A program made the translations under genes and the position numbers. From Lathyrus oleraceus (Eukaryota; Streptophyta; Magnoliopsida; Fabales; Fabaceae): a stretch of DNA of 64,000 nt. The notes beneath the pieces were generated by a model that ran no database searches, was not told the origin of the DNA, and saw nothing but the letters and a program-made list of their open reading frames with translations. Below are positions 45,496-58,790 of the stretch, one piece after another (position 1 is the first letter of the stretch; every line of letters begins with the position of its first letter). The stretch lies in the NCBI RefSeq assembly GCF_024323335.1, contig NC_066583.1, positions 277,099,416 through 277,163,415 on the forward strand, written 5' to 3'.

Positions 45496-48400
45496 GACTT
45501 AATTATACCAGGGGCCCTTTAGGATATTTAATTGTAATATGTTGGTCTTTTACGATTTTTTTTTGTTAAATGTCAGTCCTTTAAGTTGCGTAACGTCTAC
45601 AACGTTGATCATTTTTTATGAATCAATTCCAAAAATGTACAACTGTCATTAACGGTGCTTATGTCGCTGTTACGTTGCTGAGATGACTGTAATTTTGCTG
45701 AGACGTAATTGTTGTAAATTTACCTTTATTTAATTAGAGAAAATCCTCTAATTTAAGTTTAAGCATTCCTAAAGTTAACCCTAATTTGACAAACTATGCA
45801 AATACGAGTTGATGCGAACGAAGATGATGGATTCAAAAGGGAGATGAAGGAGTTGAGGGAGACAAACTCAGATACGAAGGTTTGGACGTTTAGGTAAGTC
45901 TTGTTTTCCCTACGAAAATGTATTCGATTTATTGAGGTCTAGGGTTTTGTATGTGGTCCATTATACGACTTATTGATTTCTACAACTTACAACTTTTTTT
46001 TGTCAAAAATAAATGTTTTTTATGTTGATTTTCATCATGGGTAATAGTTTGATGATAAGGGTAGATATGTAGGAGGGATAATGTCAAACTGGAAGTGTGA
46101 TGGTGATAAATAGAGTTATTTTGAAATTTTGGGTGTTGTTAAAGAAATGAGGTATCCTGGGGTACATGTGGTATGATTTTGCAATAGAACTGCGAAATTG
46201 ATCCAAGGCTCATGGCAAGGTAGACGTATACATAGTCCACCCCATTTCCCAACCTGATGTAGTAGATGTAGTTGATGTCCAACCTTTATTAACTTATGTC
46301 CAACCCACTGTAGTAGTTGAGATGCCTGAAACTGACATACCTGATGTAGTAGATGACATACCTAAGACTAACATACCTGATGTAGTAGATGACATACCTG
46401 AGACTGACATAGTTGAGGGCCAACATGACATACCTGAAAGTGACATAATTGAGGGCCAACATGACATACATGAAACTAACACCATGAGTGAGATACCTGA
46501 CATTGACTCACAACTTGAGATACATGAACAAAATGCAAAAAATATTGAGTGACCATAATGAACAAAGTGATGATAGTGCATTATGGTGCAGGTTTGATGA
46601 CTCTGATGATGAGGTATTAAATGATGGAATTGATGAGGTTTTGGTAGGAGTGAGAGGATTTGCTGTTGAGGAGAATGATCAAGAGGTGGATAAATTAGAA
46701 GTGGATGATGTAAGTAAAGGAAAAAAAAGTAAGGGTGGTAGACCTAAGAAAAAAAAGGCCAAGGGAAGTTCCAACAAGAAAAAGGGAAGACCTTGCAAAT
46801 AAAGGGTGGAAGAAGCCATGTCTGTTGAAAATAAAGTATCTAGTGATGAAGATACAATTGATTTTGGATTTGTTGAAGTGAGTAGAGGAAAAGTGGTAGA
46901 TAGGGGTCTATCAGATTCAAATTATATATCTGAAGAGTTAGAGACTGATGAGGATTCAAGTAGTGACTACTCAGATAAAGGAACTAAGGAAAAATATCCA
47001 TCATTTATAATGCCTAAGAAGTTTGTGGACTATAAGTGGATTTTGGGTACCATGTTCTCAATAAAGGAGGAGTTTAAAGAAGCAATAACAAACTATGATG
47101 TTAACAATGGTAGAGATTTACACTTTATAACGAATGATAAGACAAGGGTTAAAGTGAGATGCAAGAAAGGATGTGAATGAGTTGCATTATGTTCCAAATT
47201 TCCAAATTAGGATACATGGCAACTAAGAAAACTGATTGACACTCACACATGCAATATGGAGTTTAATGTAAGGATGTTTAACACTAAATGTCTTGGGAAA
47301 AAGTTGTACTAAACTGTTAGAGTTAATCCAGCTGTGAAACTCACTACAATATGTGAGAAAGTTCATGAGAAATATAATACTGGTATGAGTTGGATGAATG
47401 CTTATAGGGCAAGGAAGGTATCACTTGATTATGTAGAAGGGTCATTCAAGGAACAATATCCGAGGTTGTATGACTACACACATGAGTTGCTGAGATCAAA
47501 TCCAAACAACACAATTAAGTTGAAAGTGCAACCAACTTAACCACAAAGCGAGGAAACTGAGCAACACGAGAACTATGTAAGCATAACAGTATTGCCAAGT
47601 TTTCAGCGACTATATATGTACCTTTATGCTTGTAAGAGAAGTTTTCAAGTTTGTAGACCAATCATTGGAATTAATAGGTGTTTTCTCAAGGGTCATTATG
47701 GAGGACAAATTCTTGCAGTAATAGGTAGAGACCCTAATGATCAAATGATGCACATTGCATTGGCTGTGATTGAAGCAAAAACTAATGACTCATGTGCTTG
47801 GTTTCTTGATCTTCTAGTTTAAGATTTAGGTGGTCCACAAGTTCACAAGAAATTCACTTTTATATCAGACCAACAAAAGGTACAATTCACTTTCACATAG
47901 TCATTATCATTTTAGTAACATAAACTGTATGTTTAACTATTTTTCTATGTTTATGGGCTGTTACCTGCATTGGAAGAATTGTTGCCAGGTGTTGACCAAA
48001 GATTCTGTGTAAGACACTTATACAACAACTTTAGAAAAAGGTTTCCTGGCAAGCAGTTGAAAGAACTGATGTGGAGGGCAGCCAAAGCAACATATCCACA
48101 AGCATGGGAAAGAGAAATGAAGGATATGAGGAAGGTTAATGAAGAGGACTTCAAATACTTATGGAAGATTCCACCTAGATTCCGGAGTAAGTATAGGTTC
48201 AATTATAATAACAAATGTGGTGTGTTGGTTAACAATATGTTAGAAACATTCAATAGTGTTATCATTGGACCAAGATAAAAGCTTATTGTTACAATTCTAG
48301 AGGATATAAGAGGGTACCTTATGGATAGATGGGTAACAAATAGAAACAAGATTGGAGCTTATAATGATTATGTAATTCCAAGAATTAAAAAGGTTTTGGA

Positions 48401-50652
48401 AAGACAAACTGAAATATCAAGGTTCTATATGGCTAAGTAATTCACAAACTGAAATCTCATAATCATTGCACTTATTTTATCTCATAATACTTACTAACTG
48501 AATGCAATTTTTATGTTTACAAGGCTTCCCGGTGATATGATTTATGAAGTAAGGCATATCAATGTGTCGGGAGACAAATTCACAACTGACCTCAAGCAGA
48601 AGGAGTGATCTTGTAGAAGTTGGATGCTCACTGGCATTCCATGCTACCATGCAATTGCATGCATCCAAAGTAGAGTTGAAGACCATACAGTTTACATTCC
48701 TACCATGTATAGGAAGGAGACTTGCCATGCTTGCTACAAACCTATCATCTACCCAACCAATGGATAAAACTTATGGGAAGAGACCCTATACCCCAACATA
48801 CTTCCACCACCATCAAGAAGAGCACCGGGGAGGCCTAAGAAGAGGCCCATTGTATGGTAAATCTGGCCACAACAAAGCCTCCTGCCCAACTGCACCATCC
48901 TAACCTGTACCATCCCAACCTGTACCATCCTAAACACAACCAACTACAAGACTTTAAACTAGACTATCACCAAGAAGAACCCAACATACAAATTCACAAT
49001 CCCAACCACATCCTACGACAAGACTTCAAACTAGGTTATCACGAAGAAGATCCCAAACTCAATAAACACAAACCCAAGAACAAACAACCATAATACTTCA
49101 AGCAAAAAAGGACCACACCACTACATTCCAAACAAGAGTATCACCAAGAAGAGGGACTGCAGCATTTCAGGGACCAACAACAGCTTTTCAACCCCAAAGA
49201 AGGACAACACCTAAGTTGCCTATAAAGAAAAAAAACCATTACAATGTTGATTCTTATATTTTGCTGAACTAAGAATCATGTAATTTTGTTGACATAGAAA
49301 TATGTAATTTGAATCACCACTTTATGTTTTGGATGTCAACTATGTATTTTGGATGAATTCATGTATTTTGTATGGTATTTTGGTTACTTAATGAAAGATA
49401 TTAAGGCCTTATCACTATTTTGGTTAATATGACTTTTATGTTTAGTAAATGATGTCTACAATGTATCTTAAAGTGTGACAAATACGGACACAAACTATGT
49501 CCTTACTGCAATATAAAATATGATAGTATACTAAGTTGTCAAACACAGGTTAATTCAGTCTCGTAAAGTGTAACAAATATGTCCTTTAACTATTCTTTAG
49601 TGTAACAAAAAATTCTTTTAGCTATTCTTTAGTGTAACAAATATGTCCTTTAACTCTTATTTAAGGCAACAAATATGGGCACAAACTATGTCGTTACTGC
49701 AACAAATATGGGCAACATAAAATGTGACAGACAAATTGGGCAGAAAATAAACATCACATTAAAGAAATTTATTACAATAACACATGTTCAACATTATAGT
49801 TAGGGTTAACATCAACATTACTAACATCAACATAAACCATAGTCACCACTTATGGATCAACGTTATAATAATCACAACTAAAAACATTATGACAAAAACT
49901 AGCATCTTCAACATGTTCTTCATCATCTCTTTTGTGTAGTAGTCATCTCCATGGATCTTCATCTTTTTCTTCAACACGTTAACTTATGCATCTTTTTCAT
50001 CACATTTTGAACATCTTCTTTGAGTGTTGATTTCTGTTTGCCCTTCACCATTTAAATCTTTTTCAACCCACTCAAATAAGTTGCAGCCACAGTTTGAACC
50101 TTCACTCTGTTAACATCTAACAATTATCATTATCAAATAAAACATAGCAGACAATAACAGTTAACTTACCATAAAGTTTCTGCATCCCCCAAAAAGCTTC
50201 CCAAAATTTCTTCATTTCTTTCTCACTGTTCGTATCGCGGTCTTTGCTCCACAAGCACACATTGGTTCGATTTCACCATGACTTGCACTTGAATCAAGGA
50301 ATTACATTTAGGGCTACATGAATTTGACAAATTTGTACCGTATGAAGCCATTGTGGGAGAAAGTAGAAGAATAACTCGTTGGATACTGATACATATATTC
50401 TAGGGATTTGATGAAGAAGAAAGAGATTTTTCCCAATCATTTCAAGTAATATTCAAATATATGCCATATCAGGAACATAACAGCCACATAGGCACCGTTA
50501 ATGACAGTTGTGCATTTTAAAAACGAAATAATTAAAAAAGACCAACGTTGTAGACGTTATGCAATTTAAAAGATTGTCATGTAGCAAAAAAAATGTAAAG
50601 CACCAACATGTTACAGTTAAATATCCTAAAGGATCCCTGGATTTATTTTGCC
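45496..50652 (+). mobile_element. Mutator-like element (MULE), about 5.2 kb, decayed
   Basis: Long terminal inverted repeats: the left end (about 45496-45690) and the reverse complement of the right end (about 50461-50652) share CCTTTAGGATATTTAA, GTCTACAACGTTG and CAACTGTCATTAACGGTGC in register. The interior encodes a broken MuDR transposase on the plus strand. Flanking A-rich 9-mers (AAAAAAATA and AAAAAATGT) are similar but not identical, so the target duplication is unproven. The rest of the 3' interior (48950-50460) has no ORF. It sits between the two SDR paralogues. Confidence 0.85.
46020..48930 (+). pseudogene. MuDR-type transposase pseudogene
   Basis: Domains appear in the usual order, broken by stops and shifts. 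A PB1-like start (YVGGIMSNWKC, 46060) leads to an acidic linker with a 10-residue repeat (DIPDVVDDIP; 46325-46470) and a basic stretch (KKKKAKGSSNKKKGR). The DNA-binding N-domain (FKEAITNYDVNNGRDLHFI) is at 47060-47180. The MULE catalytic domain starts at 47590 (CRPIIGINRCFLKGHYGG, where the catalytic Asp of the usual LDGC motif reads Asn) and continues at 47950-48280 and 48300-48440 (ILEDIRGYLMDRWVTNRNK). SWIM-like and knuckle pieces lie at 48600-48900. It cannot give an active transposase. Confidence 0.8.
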
Positions 50653-51999
50653 AAAAAATGTTAAGTTTTGAGTCTATAGCCTATGATAAAATTTTCAAGT
50701 CTAATTTTGGCTTATATATATTTTCGGCTATAGTTTTTTTTTATGACTTGAACATTATAAATGTCTGAATTGACTTTAAATTCTATTCAAAAATATGTTT
50801 TATATTAAGATTTGTAAATAGTTTAGTTGAGTTTTATTTTCCCCACCTCTTAGATCTTTTCAAAAACTCTTAAAATTGACGAAAATGTCTTCTGAGTTTA
50901 GAATTCAAAGCTTGCTTTTAAAGTCTACAAATTCTAGAATTTGAGATGGTTGAATTAATGAACAAACATAATAAACATAAACATTTCACTAAAACATAAG
51001 AAATTCAACACGTTAAATATTGAATACTAACAATAAGCTATGAATAATGAAAAATATTAGTTAAATATAAACAAAATCATAGATAAGACAAACTTGTTAA
51101 TTTTTTTTACTAAGCTCAAACATGCATGCTACAATCTCAACAAATGTTATGGGATGAATTAGACTTGAACAAATAGCATCAACAAATAAGATTAGGATAA
51201 TGTCTAACTCAACATGTCCTAAGGAACGATATTAACCAAATATTGAGAACATGATTCTTATATCATCTTCGTTTTGTAGTTGCATATCGGTGTAGCCAAC
51301 ACGTCCATCATTTTGGATTAAAGGACGTCGATAGTCAATATTGGCCACTTTTTATGTTGCAGTGGTAGAGCCACAAATTCTTTTGGTTCACTTGGTACTT
51401 CTAATCAAGCAATGTAACATCAACATTGATCCTAAACAAACGGGGAAGAGTTCCCTTATTGTAGTAAATTATAGTTAGGTTATAGTTTATTTTGAATGGG
51501 TATAACTAAGAAGAGTTTATCGTTTTTATGATGTAAACTACACATGAACCAAACACATCATTTTATACAAATTCATGAGCAGTCTAATCCATATAAAACA
51601 ACTGTTCAATCTAAACCATACAATAGAATCTAATGTAACATTACAAATTATACAATTCAGTCAATGCGAAAGAGTTCAAATCTATATGAGTATGAATTAT
51701 AGAAACTAAAATTGAGTGTTAAAGTAGCAGGGTGCATTTGTTTATTCCCACTGTGTTTTCATCTTTACTTTACTCTGATTTCTGTTTCTTTACTTATTTT
51801 GTTGCATGTTCTCTATTTAGTTTACAAAATTGTTTTAAAAAGTTATACTTATCAAATAAGTTTTTAATTGGTCACTACTATAATTCATCCCCCCCCCCCC
51901 ACACACACACACACACCTCTTTATGTTTGGAGTCACTTGTCCATCAATTTGTTCTTAAGATGACATCCATCTAATCTTATAAATGGTCTACATGCCTTT
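50653..51999. other. AT-rich intergenic region
   Basis: No gene or named repeat recognised apart from a C11 run followed by (CA)9 at 51890-51917. Confidence 0.5.
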
Positions 52000-53170
52000 T
52001 TAAAGCCTTCTTGCAACCATCAAAACAAATATAGGACATTTCAAATCTTAGTTGCAAACCTAGATCAGAACACTCAATGTTTAAATTGCAAGTTTTTTCG
52101 GATGAAGTTTTTTCAACTCAACACCATATGACCATAGTAAATTGTATTGCTTGCTAGAGTCCCATTCAACAAATTTCTAATAATCTACCAAGTTTTAAAT
52201 TCCCTACACCCCGGGATCTTAATTGCATACATGATCCTTACATCCAAAACCACCTATGACAACTTCATTTTGGTGTTGTTCTTGAGTTTGTCAAAAGTTA
52301 TCTTAATTGTCTTGAAATTTTTGTTGATGAATACTATTTCACATTTGTTATTTAAGAACAATTACTTCACCCTGAAGGATGTTGTTCTTACTACTCTACC
52401 ACACAACACAATGTAGCCACATTACTTTTTATACTTGTATACCATCTTACACCTTCTAATATCTTTTTTTGGAAAATATAACTTTCTCTACCATTCGATA
52501 TTTTATGCTAAAGTATTTCATATCTGATTTGTCTCAGAGAGGATATTTTCATTCCAATTTTGAATTTGAAATCCTTATTCATTATATCTTTTTCATTAAA
52601 CCTAACCGCATTACACATATCTTTACCACTATCATCCTCTACACCACTGTCAGGTTCATTAGGGATGCACTCATCATTTATAACATGTTATTTTCTCATC
52701 TCTGGTGTGATAAAGTCATATGGTAGTGGTGGTTCGTTGCTGATCGTAGCTCCATCAAAATTATGTGTTTTTTTTACCATTTTGGTCTTTATCTACATCA
52801 ATTATGAAACCACCATCAAAATCATTCATTTTCTCTTCTTCACTATCATAAAAATATATACCGTATATTTTTTCATTACTCGAGTCCTCTCTTGTATGAT
52901 CGTTTTGGTGATCAACAACATCAACACCTTTTCCCTTATTATTCTTTCTAGTATAATCAATAAGACTTGAATTCTCAATAGAAACATTAGGTTCCACATA
53001 TATTTCTATACCTCATTTGTTGTCTTCATCATACTTGGACACTTGACATGCATCAACATCATTCCTAAACGGCTTTAGGTCTTCATCAAAAACTCCAATC
53101 TCATGTTTCTACCATAGTTTTACATCATCTTCTTCAAGCTTGGAGTCCATACCATTAATTAGGTCACATG
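52000..53170 (-). pseudogene. Second MULE transposase remnant
   Basis: On the minus strand, with stops and frame changes: an acidic N-part (MEPNVSIENSSLID, then IYGIYFYDSEEEKMNDFDGG), a DNA-binding domain phrase (FKFKIGMKISSLRQIRYEI) and, towards 52010-52130, LWSYGVELKKLHP and FEMSYICFDGCKK, the phrase just before the MULE catalytic domain. It stops there; no TIRs were found. It is a different family member from the 45.5-kb MULE and lies in the opposite orientation. Confidence 0.65.
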
Positions 53171-53218
53171 CTTCAGAATATGATAAGAAGTCCTTTGAAA
53201 CAAGATTTATTCACATCT

Positions 53219-53990
53219 CTTGGGTTTTGATGACAACAAAGTATTTAAAGAACAATTGGATATACTAACATATGTTCAAACGTGTAGGATTATAAAGCTT
53301 AAAAGTCTACTCAGAATTGACCCTGTTGAAAGCGTTTGTTGACAAGCTGAATGTCTCCGATTCTGATGGATCAGAATCTGATGACTTTAAAGGATCAGAC
53401 TCTGAATGTGGTGTTTCAACTTCTGGAGGTTCAAACTTCGATCATGGTTCTTGTACCTCTAGTGACAACTCAAACTCTGGAGACCTCAACTTATAGTTCC
53501 AAGCTTCTGATCCGTACTCTGTCACCATAGCAGACCTATCTTGTCAACACCATACTTAGGGAAAAAGTCAACTAATATCCCTTAGTGCAAGGCTTAAGAA
53601 AAGATGGCCCGACTTCTCTAGTTTGCCCCCTCGTCTGGTTTATACCTAGTATGATAAAGATGCAGTAGATTATGTTATTACTTGTTGGTTAAAGATCTTA
53701 ACGTAATTCATCTTCTAATGTCTCTCTCTTAGAGCTGCTCCATTTCAAAAGATCACATGTGCAAACAACTTTCCAACGACTCTTTTTCTGCCTCTATAAA
53801 AGGGAGCTAAAGATTTGAAGGAAGATTAACAACTACTACACAATCTGAAATAACACATTGAGTATAAAATTTGAGATAAAGTTTCATCTGTTTATTTGCA
53901 CAAAACTCTTAAGATTTCTTATCTTTATATATCTTAGAAATCTTAACTGTTAAGAATCATGACACTTTTATACTTATGACTGTGTATAAA
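53219..53990 (+). repeat. Probable copia-type LTR fragment
   Basis: Starts near TTGGGTTTTGATGACAACAAAG, a phrase found at the start of many legume copia LTRs. It has repeated GATTCTGATGGATCAGAATC-like words (53350-53420) and a TATA box in CTCTATAAAAGGGAGC (53792-53807). The right border is not clear and no coding region adjoins it, so it may be a solo LTR. Confidence 0.45.
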
Positions 53991-54839
53991 AAAACCCTTA
54001 ATATTGAATGCAATCTTAAATATACCATGTTCCGTAAAACAAATAAAATGGTACAATTTAATAATTGTATAAAAATGAAATACAACACAAATTTACATAA
54101 CAATACAAAGTGAAATACAAAAACAAAATTGCAAGAAAAACCCTGAAGTACATGATACATATAAATTTGATACAATAGACGTACACTAAAAAAGTTTAGC
54201 ACATAGGAATCAACTTTTACTCTAAATAAAGTATATTATTTCTTACTAAATCTTCAATGGGACAATAAACGGTAGTTTTCAATGTCCTCCTTTGTAAACT
54301 TGAAGAAGGATCACCACTCGCGTTTAACTAGAAAGACAAAAAAATGTGAATAATTTTTTTTTAGAACGATGAATTTTTGAAGAATTTTTTGCAGAGGACA
54401 TAGTTATACTTATAAGTACCATAAAACATATTTAACCTATATAAATAATAGTCTTTCAATCATAACAATCAAACTATTTTTTTTTTTTGCACATATGAAA
54501 AAACATTTGGATAAAAAAACTGAAAAAAATATATAAAAATGGACAAAAATCTACTTTGGAAGTAAGACACATTTTTAATTAAAAATTAATAATAAAAATA
54601 TATTTAAAAATACATTATAAGTAAAATATGTGATTAATAATAATCCATATTTTTATGGATAATATAATAATAAAATTAATTAATAATAAATTTTATATTT
54701 GTGTTATAAAGTTAATTTAAAAAAAGAAAACTTCAATAAGAATGTTAAAAAAATGCTTGATGGCACTCTCACTTTTGAATACCTTGACTTTTGGAGAAAA
54801 AGAATTTGAGATCAAGCAAGAAAGTACAAACAAACAGAA
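53991..54839. other. AT-rich upstream flank of SDR copy 2
   Basis: Contains many A/T runs and no coding or repeat signal I can name. The promoter of the downstream gene presumably lies in its last few hundred bases. Confidence 0.45.
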
Positions 54840-56805
54840 ATGGCAGAAGCTGAAGAGTGCACTTCCAATGGATCCTCTCGATGGTCCCTCAAAGGAATGA
54901 CCGCTCTCGTCACCGGTGGAACTCGCGGAATTGGGTCAGTTTTTTTTTCATTTAATTTTGTTTCTTTTTTCATGAAAAATTCAATATTTTGATCCTTCCC
55001 CGTTTGAATTTTGGCTAATCCTTGTTCAATTTCAGACATGCCATAGTTGAGGATTTGTGTGGGTTTGGTGCCACCGTCCACACTTGTTCCAGAAACCAAG
55101 CAGAGCTCGATAACTGTTTGAATCAATGGCGTAGTAAAGGCTTTTTGGTTTCTGGATCTGTGTGTGATGTGTCATCTCGAGACCAAAGGGAGAAGCTCAT
55201 TCATGAAGTCACCCCAATCTTCAATGGCAAACTTCACATTTATGTAAGTTAACTAGTTAATTCCCTTTCATTGAAGAGATTAAATTCTATACTGGAACCA
55301 GATATGTGTAAGGGAGTAGTGAGATGGAGTCTTGGTGCGGTGGAGCAAGTTTCTGGTACGGTAGAGAAGGGGTAACACCTAAGTCCGTTATTGAGTCAAA
55401 AGAAACATCAGAGTGAGAATGAATTGAATACCTGAAATGATGCGATATGATCTTTATATACTATGACCGGTTTAAACCGCTTATTCGTGTTTCGACACCT
55501 TGTGTAGTTAACCGGCTCATTAGATTCGACGGTGAAAGATATGACGGGGCGTGATCTATGTCCTCAACAGGACGAGAGTCCACTTGTTCTGTGTGTCTTT
55601 CTTCCTATTAAATGCTATTGGGCCTTCTTCATGGGTCTTGTAGATGGCCCGTAACATATACTATTAGTGTAGAAGCTACTTAAAGCCCAAACTAAGACAT
55701 GTCTAGTGTCTAATACATGTTGTTGACGATGTCTAAACATGTGATTGGCTTAAATCACTTACATGTTCTTGAATTATTACGATGCTTAGATGTTAGTGTT
55801 GTGTCCGTTGTTGCTTCATCATCTATTGGGATTTCACAAGGATATCTAATTATATAACACTACAACATTACTTTACAATCTTATTTCCAAAATTATACGT
55901 ACAATTACGTACTCATGAGATTCGGTTGAATGTGTGTTTAAAATATATTTAAACATGCAATGCATAGTAATTAAATTATTTTTAACACTCTAAATTTTGA
56001 AATACTGCAAAAAAGAGAACATAACATCACAGTGAATTATAGTACATTATAGAGAGGTTTCATACTGTATATCTTGTCATAGATAATGATGCTTGATCCT
56101 CTAACAGGTGAACAATGTTGGGGCAAACTTTAGGAAACCAACCATTGAGTACACTGCTGAAGTATATTCAGAAATTATGGCAATCAATTTAGATTCTGCA
56201 TATCATCTGTGCCAACTTACACATCCTCTTCTGAAGGCATCTGGTATGGGAAGCATTGTATTCATTTCATCTATTTCTGGTGTGGTGAGTTTAGGCACTG
56301 GATCAGTCTATGCAGCAAGTAAAGGTGAGAGTTATCATATAAGCCATACTTGTTCAACTTGCTCGTAGTAAAATGTTTTGCGTCGATCAAGAAAACTGAT
56401 TGTTTACTGTCCAATTCTGTTTTCAGCTGCAATCAATCAGCTTACAAAAAATTTGGCTTGCGAATGGGCAAAAGATGGCGTAAGGAGCAATTGTGTTGTT
56501 CCTGCTACCACCAATACACCACTTGTAGAACATGTAGTGCTCTTTTTTCCTTTTCCTTTCTTTTTTCCTTTCTAATCACAAGTCTTGCTAATTGTTTTCT
56601 ATTGTGATAGCTGCTTCGTGACAAGCAATATGTAGATGAAATGTTGTCTCGAACTCCTCTTGGACGCATCGCCGAAGCTCAAGAAGTTTCATCCTTGGTA
56701 GCTTTCCTTTGTCTTCCGGCTGCATCTTACATTACAGGACAGGTTATTTGTGTTGATGGAGGACTAACTGTGAATGGATTTCAGCCAAGTATGAGAATAA
56801 CATAA
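54840..56805 (+). CDS. Tropinone reductase-like SDR, copy 2 (273 aa)
   Basis: Five exons: 54840-54934, 55036-55243, 56108-56324, 56427-56533 and 56611-56805. Exons 2-5 have the same lengths (208, 217, 107, 195) as copy 1 and all introns are GT-AG. The protein has TGGTRGIG at residues 25-32, NNVG, the FISSISG serine (Ser156) and YAASK (Tyr169, Lys173), so the SDR triad is complete. It ends PSMRIT like copy 1. The N-terminus ([19 protein letters not shown]) is the main difference. Intron 2 is 864 bp against 88 bp in copy 1, owing to an insertion. NADPH preference is suggested by Arg in the TGGTRG motif and by the family. The substrate is unknown. It forms a tandem pair with copy 1, in the same orientation. 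Confidence 0.92.
55305..55656 (-). mobile_element. Possible solo LTR in intron 2 of SDR copy 2
   Basis: A block of about 350 bp with no counterpart in copy 1. On the minus strand it runs TGTTACGGGCCATCTAC ... CTCCCTTACACA (TG...CA), and a TATA-like TATATAAAG lies inside (minus strand, about 55455). Clear target duplications are not visible. Confidence 0.4.
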
Positions 56806-57202
56806 TATTCACGTGCTTCATGGCTCTTTGTTAATTATCTTTGGAACAAAGAATTCTTAGTCTTTCATTTGACAATTTTAATCCTTCAATTATCCTTGCA
56901 ACAGTCCATTATTCTTCAATTATCATTTCACTAGATCCATCTTTCAACCCAATAAACTTTCATTGAGTTATTTTAATTTAGCTTTTATTACTGTGATTAT
57001 TATCTGGATATGGCCACACACAGTATGGCAATCGATTAATTATATAGAATATTCATGACCGAAAACTGAAATAGAATATTGTTGTACCTCAAATTGCAAT
57101 TATGTAATTTTGGGAGAATCATTCCTATTTGATAGTTTCAACATGATTTTTGTTTCCTCTTATTTTATTTCAATCTTTGTTGGCAATATTTTAAGTGGAT
57201 TG
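56806..57202. other. 3' flank of SDR copy 2
   Basis: Presumably 3' UTR followed by AT-rich spacer up to the copia LTR. No further feature seen. Confidence 0.45.
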
Positions 57203-57377
57203 TGTCAATAATTCTTGGCTTCATCTTTTCTCATTGTTATTCTTGTATATATAAATGTTACACGGCTATACAAATAATTACATTAAATATTTATATTTAA
57301 TGTGAATAAATTAATTTTTGATTTGTTATAGGAAGAAATTAATAAATATAATTAAGAAGACAAATCAACTTTATTCA
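57203..57377 (-). repeat. 3' LTR of the degraded copia element
   Basis: On the minus strand TGAATAAAG ... AATTATTGACA, preceded by the purine-rich TTTGAAGGGGTG (57378-57389). The matching right LTR is recognisable only at 61093-61165. Confidence 0.6.
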
Positions 57378-57389
57378 CACCCCTTCAAA

Positions 57390-58790
57390 TTGATGTGGCT
57401 GGTCAACGAACATCAATTTGGTAACAAGAAGCTGATGACGTGAATGCGAAACAACATTTGTAAGAATATATGCGACCAGCAACTGAGTACTGACACGAGG
57501 AAGTAATATTAGTCAGTCATCATACATGTCACAGGTTGAATGACAATCAACTTCGATATGTTTGGTGCGTTCATGAAAAACAGGATTCACAACGATTTAG
57601 ATGACACTTGTATTGTCAGCATAAAGTGAGATGACTCTAGTTGAGGAACTCCATAGTTCAGCCAAAACACCATGAGACCAATTTTTTTTAGAACAAGTAA
57701 CATACATGGCACAATACTAAGATTCAATAGAAGATTTAGAGACTCTTGCTTGTTTCTTACTTTTCCATGAGATCAATGAGGAGTCAAAAAACATGCACCA
57801 ACTAGTGACAAATCGCGAGTATCAGGGCACACTGCCCAATCAGCATCACTATAAGCACTCAATTTTGGAGCAATTTCAATGGGAAAGAATAAATCACGAT
57901 GAGAGATTCCTTTCAAATAGAGAACTATGCAACGAACTACTGCAAAGTGAATATGACGAGGAGAGTGCATGAATTGACTTACTTGTTGAACACCAAAAGA
58001 TATGTCAAAACGAGTAATAGTTAAGTAATTAAGGCTATCCACGAGATGCCAAAACACTAAAGAATCAGGCGAGAGATCACCATCATCATGATAATATTTA
58101 ACATTAACCTCAAGAGGAGTATCCACTTGATTAGTCGACTGGAGATCAGCCATAAAAATTAAATATGTGACATACTTGGGTTGATGGAGGAAGATGCCCT
58201 TGGATGTAGAATGAACCTCAAGACCAAGAAAATAATGCAAATTACCAAGATCTTTCATATGAAACGATGCTTGTAACTGTTGTTTAAGGCTTTGAATGGA
58301 AGCATGATCAGAATCAATAATAATCATATCATCAGCATACAAAAGAAGTAGGGCAATTCTAGTAGACGTTCTATGAATAAATAGAGAAGAATCATATTGA
58401 CTCTGAGTAAAGGAGAGCCCAGGTAGAGTGAAGCATAATTTTTTATACCATGTTTTAGGTGCTTGTTTCAAACCGTATAAGGAGCGTTTGAGCTTACACA
58501 CACCCTTAGATGACGAGAATAAATCTTGAGGATGAGTCATATAAATATCTTCCGTCAGGTCACCATAAATAAGAACATTTTTCACATCCATTTGATGAAG
58601 AGACCACCCGTTAGATGCAACTATAGAGAGTATCATACAAACATATGTCATTTTGGCAACCGATGCAAATGTCTCGTCATAATCAATTCCATATTCCTAC
58701 TTATTTCCTAAGGCAACCAATTGAGCCTTGACCCTAAGGAAGGAACGAGATTCCTAGTCAGCAAAGCTCCTCTAACAACCTCAAATCTAG
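57390..58790 (-). pseudogene. Copia RT and RNase H pseudogene
   Basis: A 292-codon open stretch (58651-57773) encodes RVT_2-type RT: WSLHQMDVKNVLIYGDLTED, SLYGLKQAPKTWYKKL, LLLYADDMIIID (the YADD catalytic box) and MKDLGNLHYFLGLEV. Upstream in other frames are ALGNK*EYGIDYDETFASVA pieces with a stop. Downstream RNase H (SAYSDADWAVCPDTRD, SSIESEYCAM, FHERTKHIEVDCH) has frameshifts. It is not functional. Confidence 0.85.

Noticed and set aside
52469..52970. Plus-strand ORFs with hydrophobic translations
   Set aside because: They are antisense to the minus-strand MULE remnant, whose reading gives recognisable transposase phrases.
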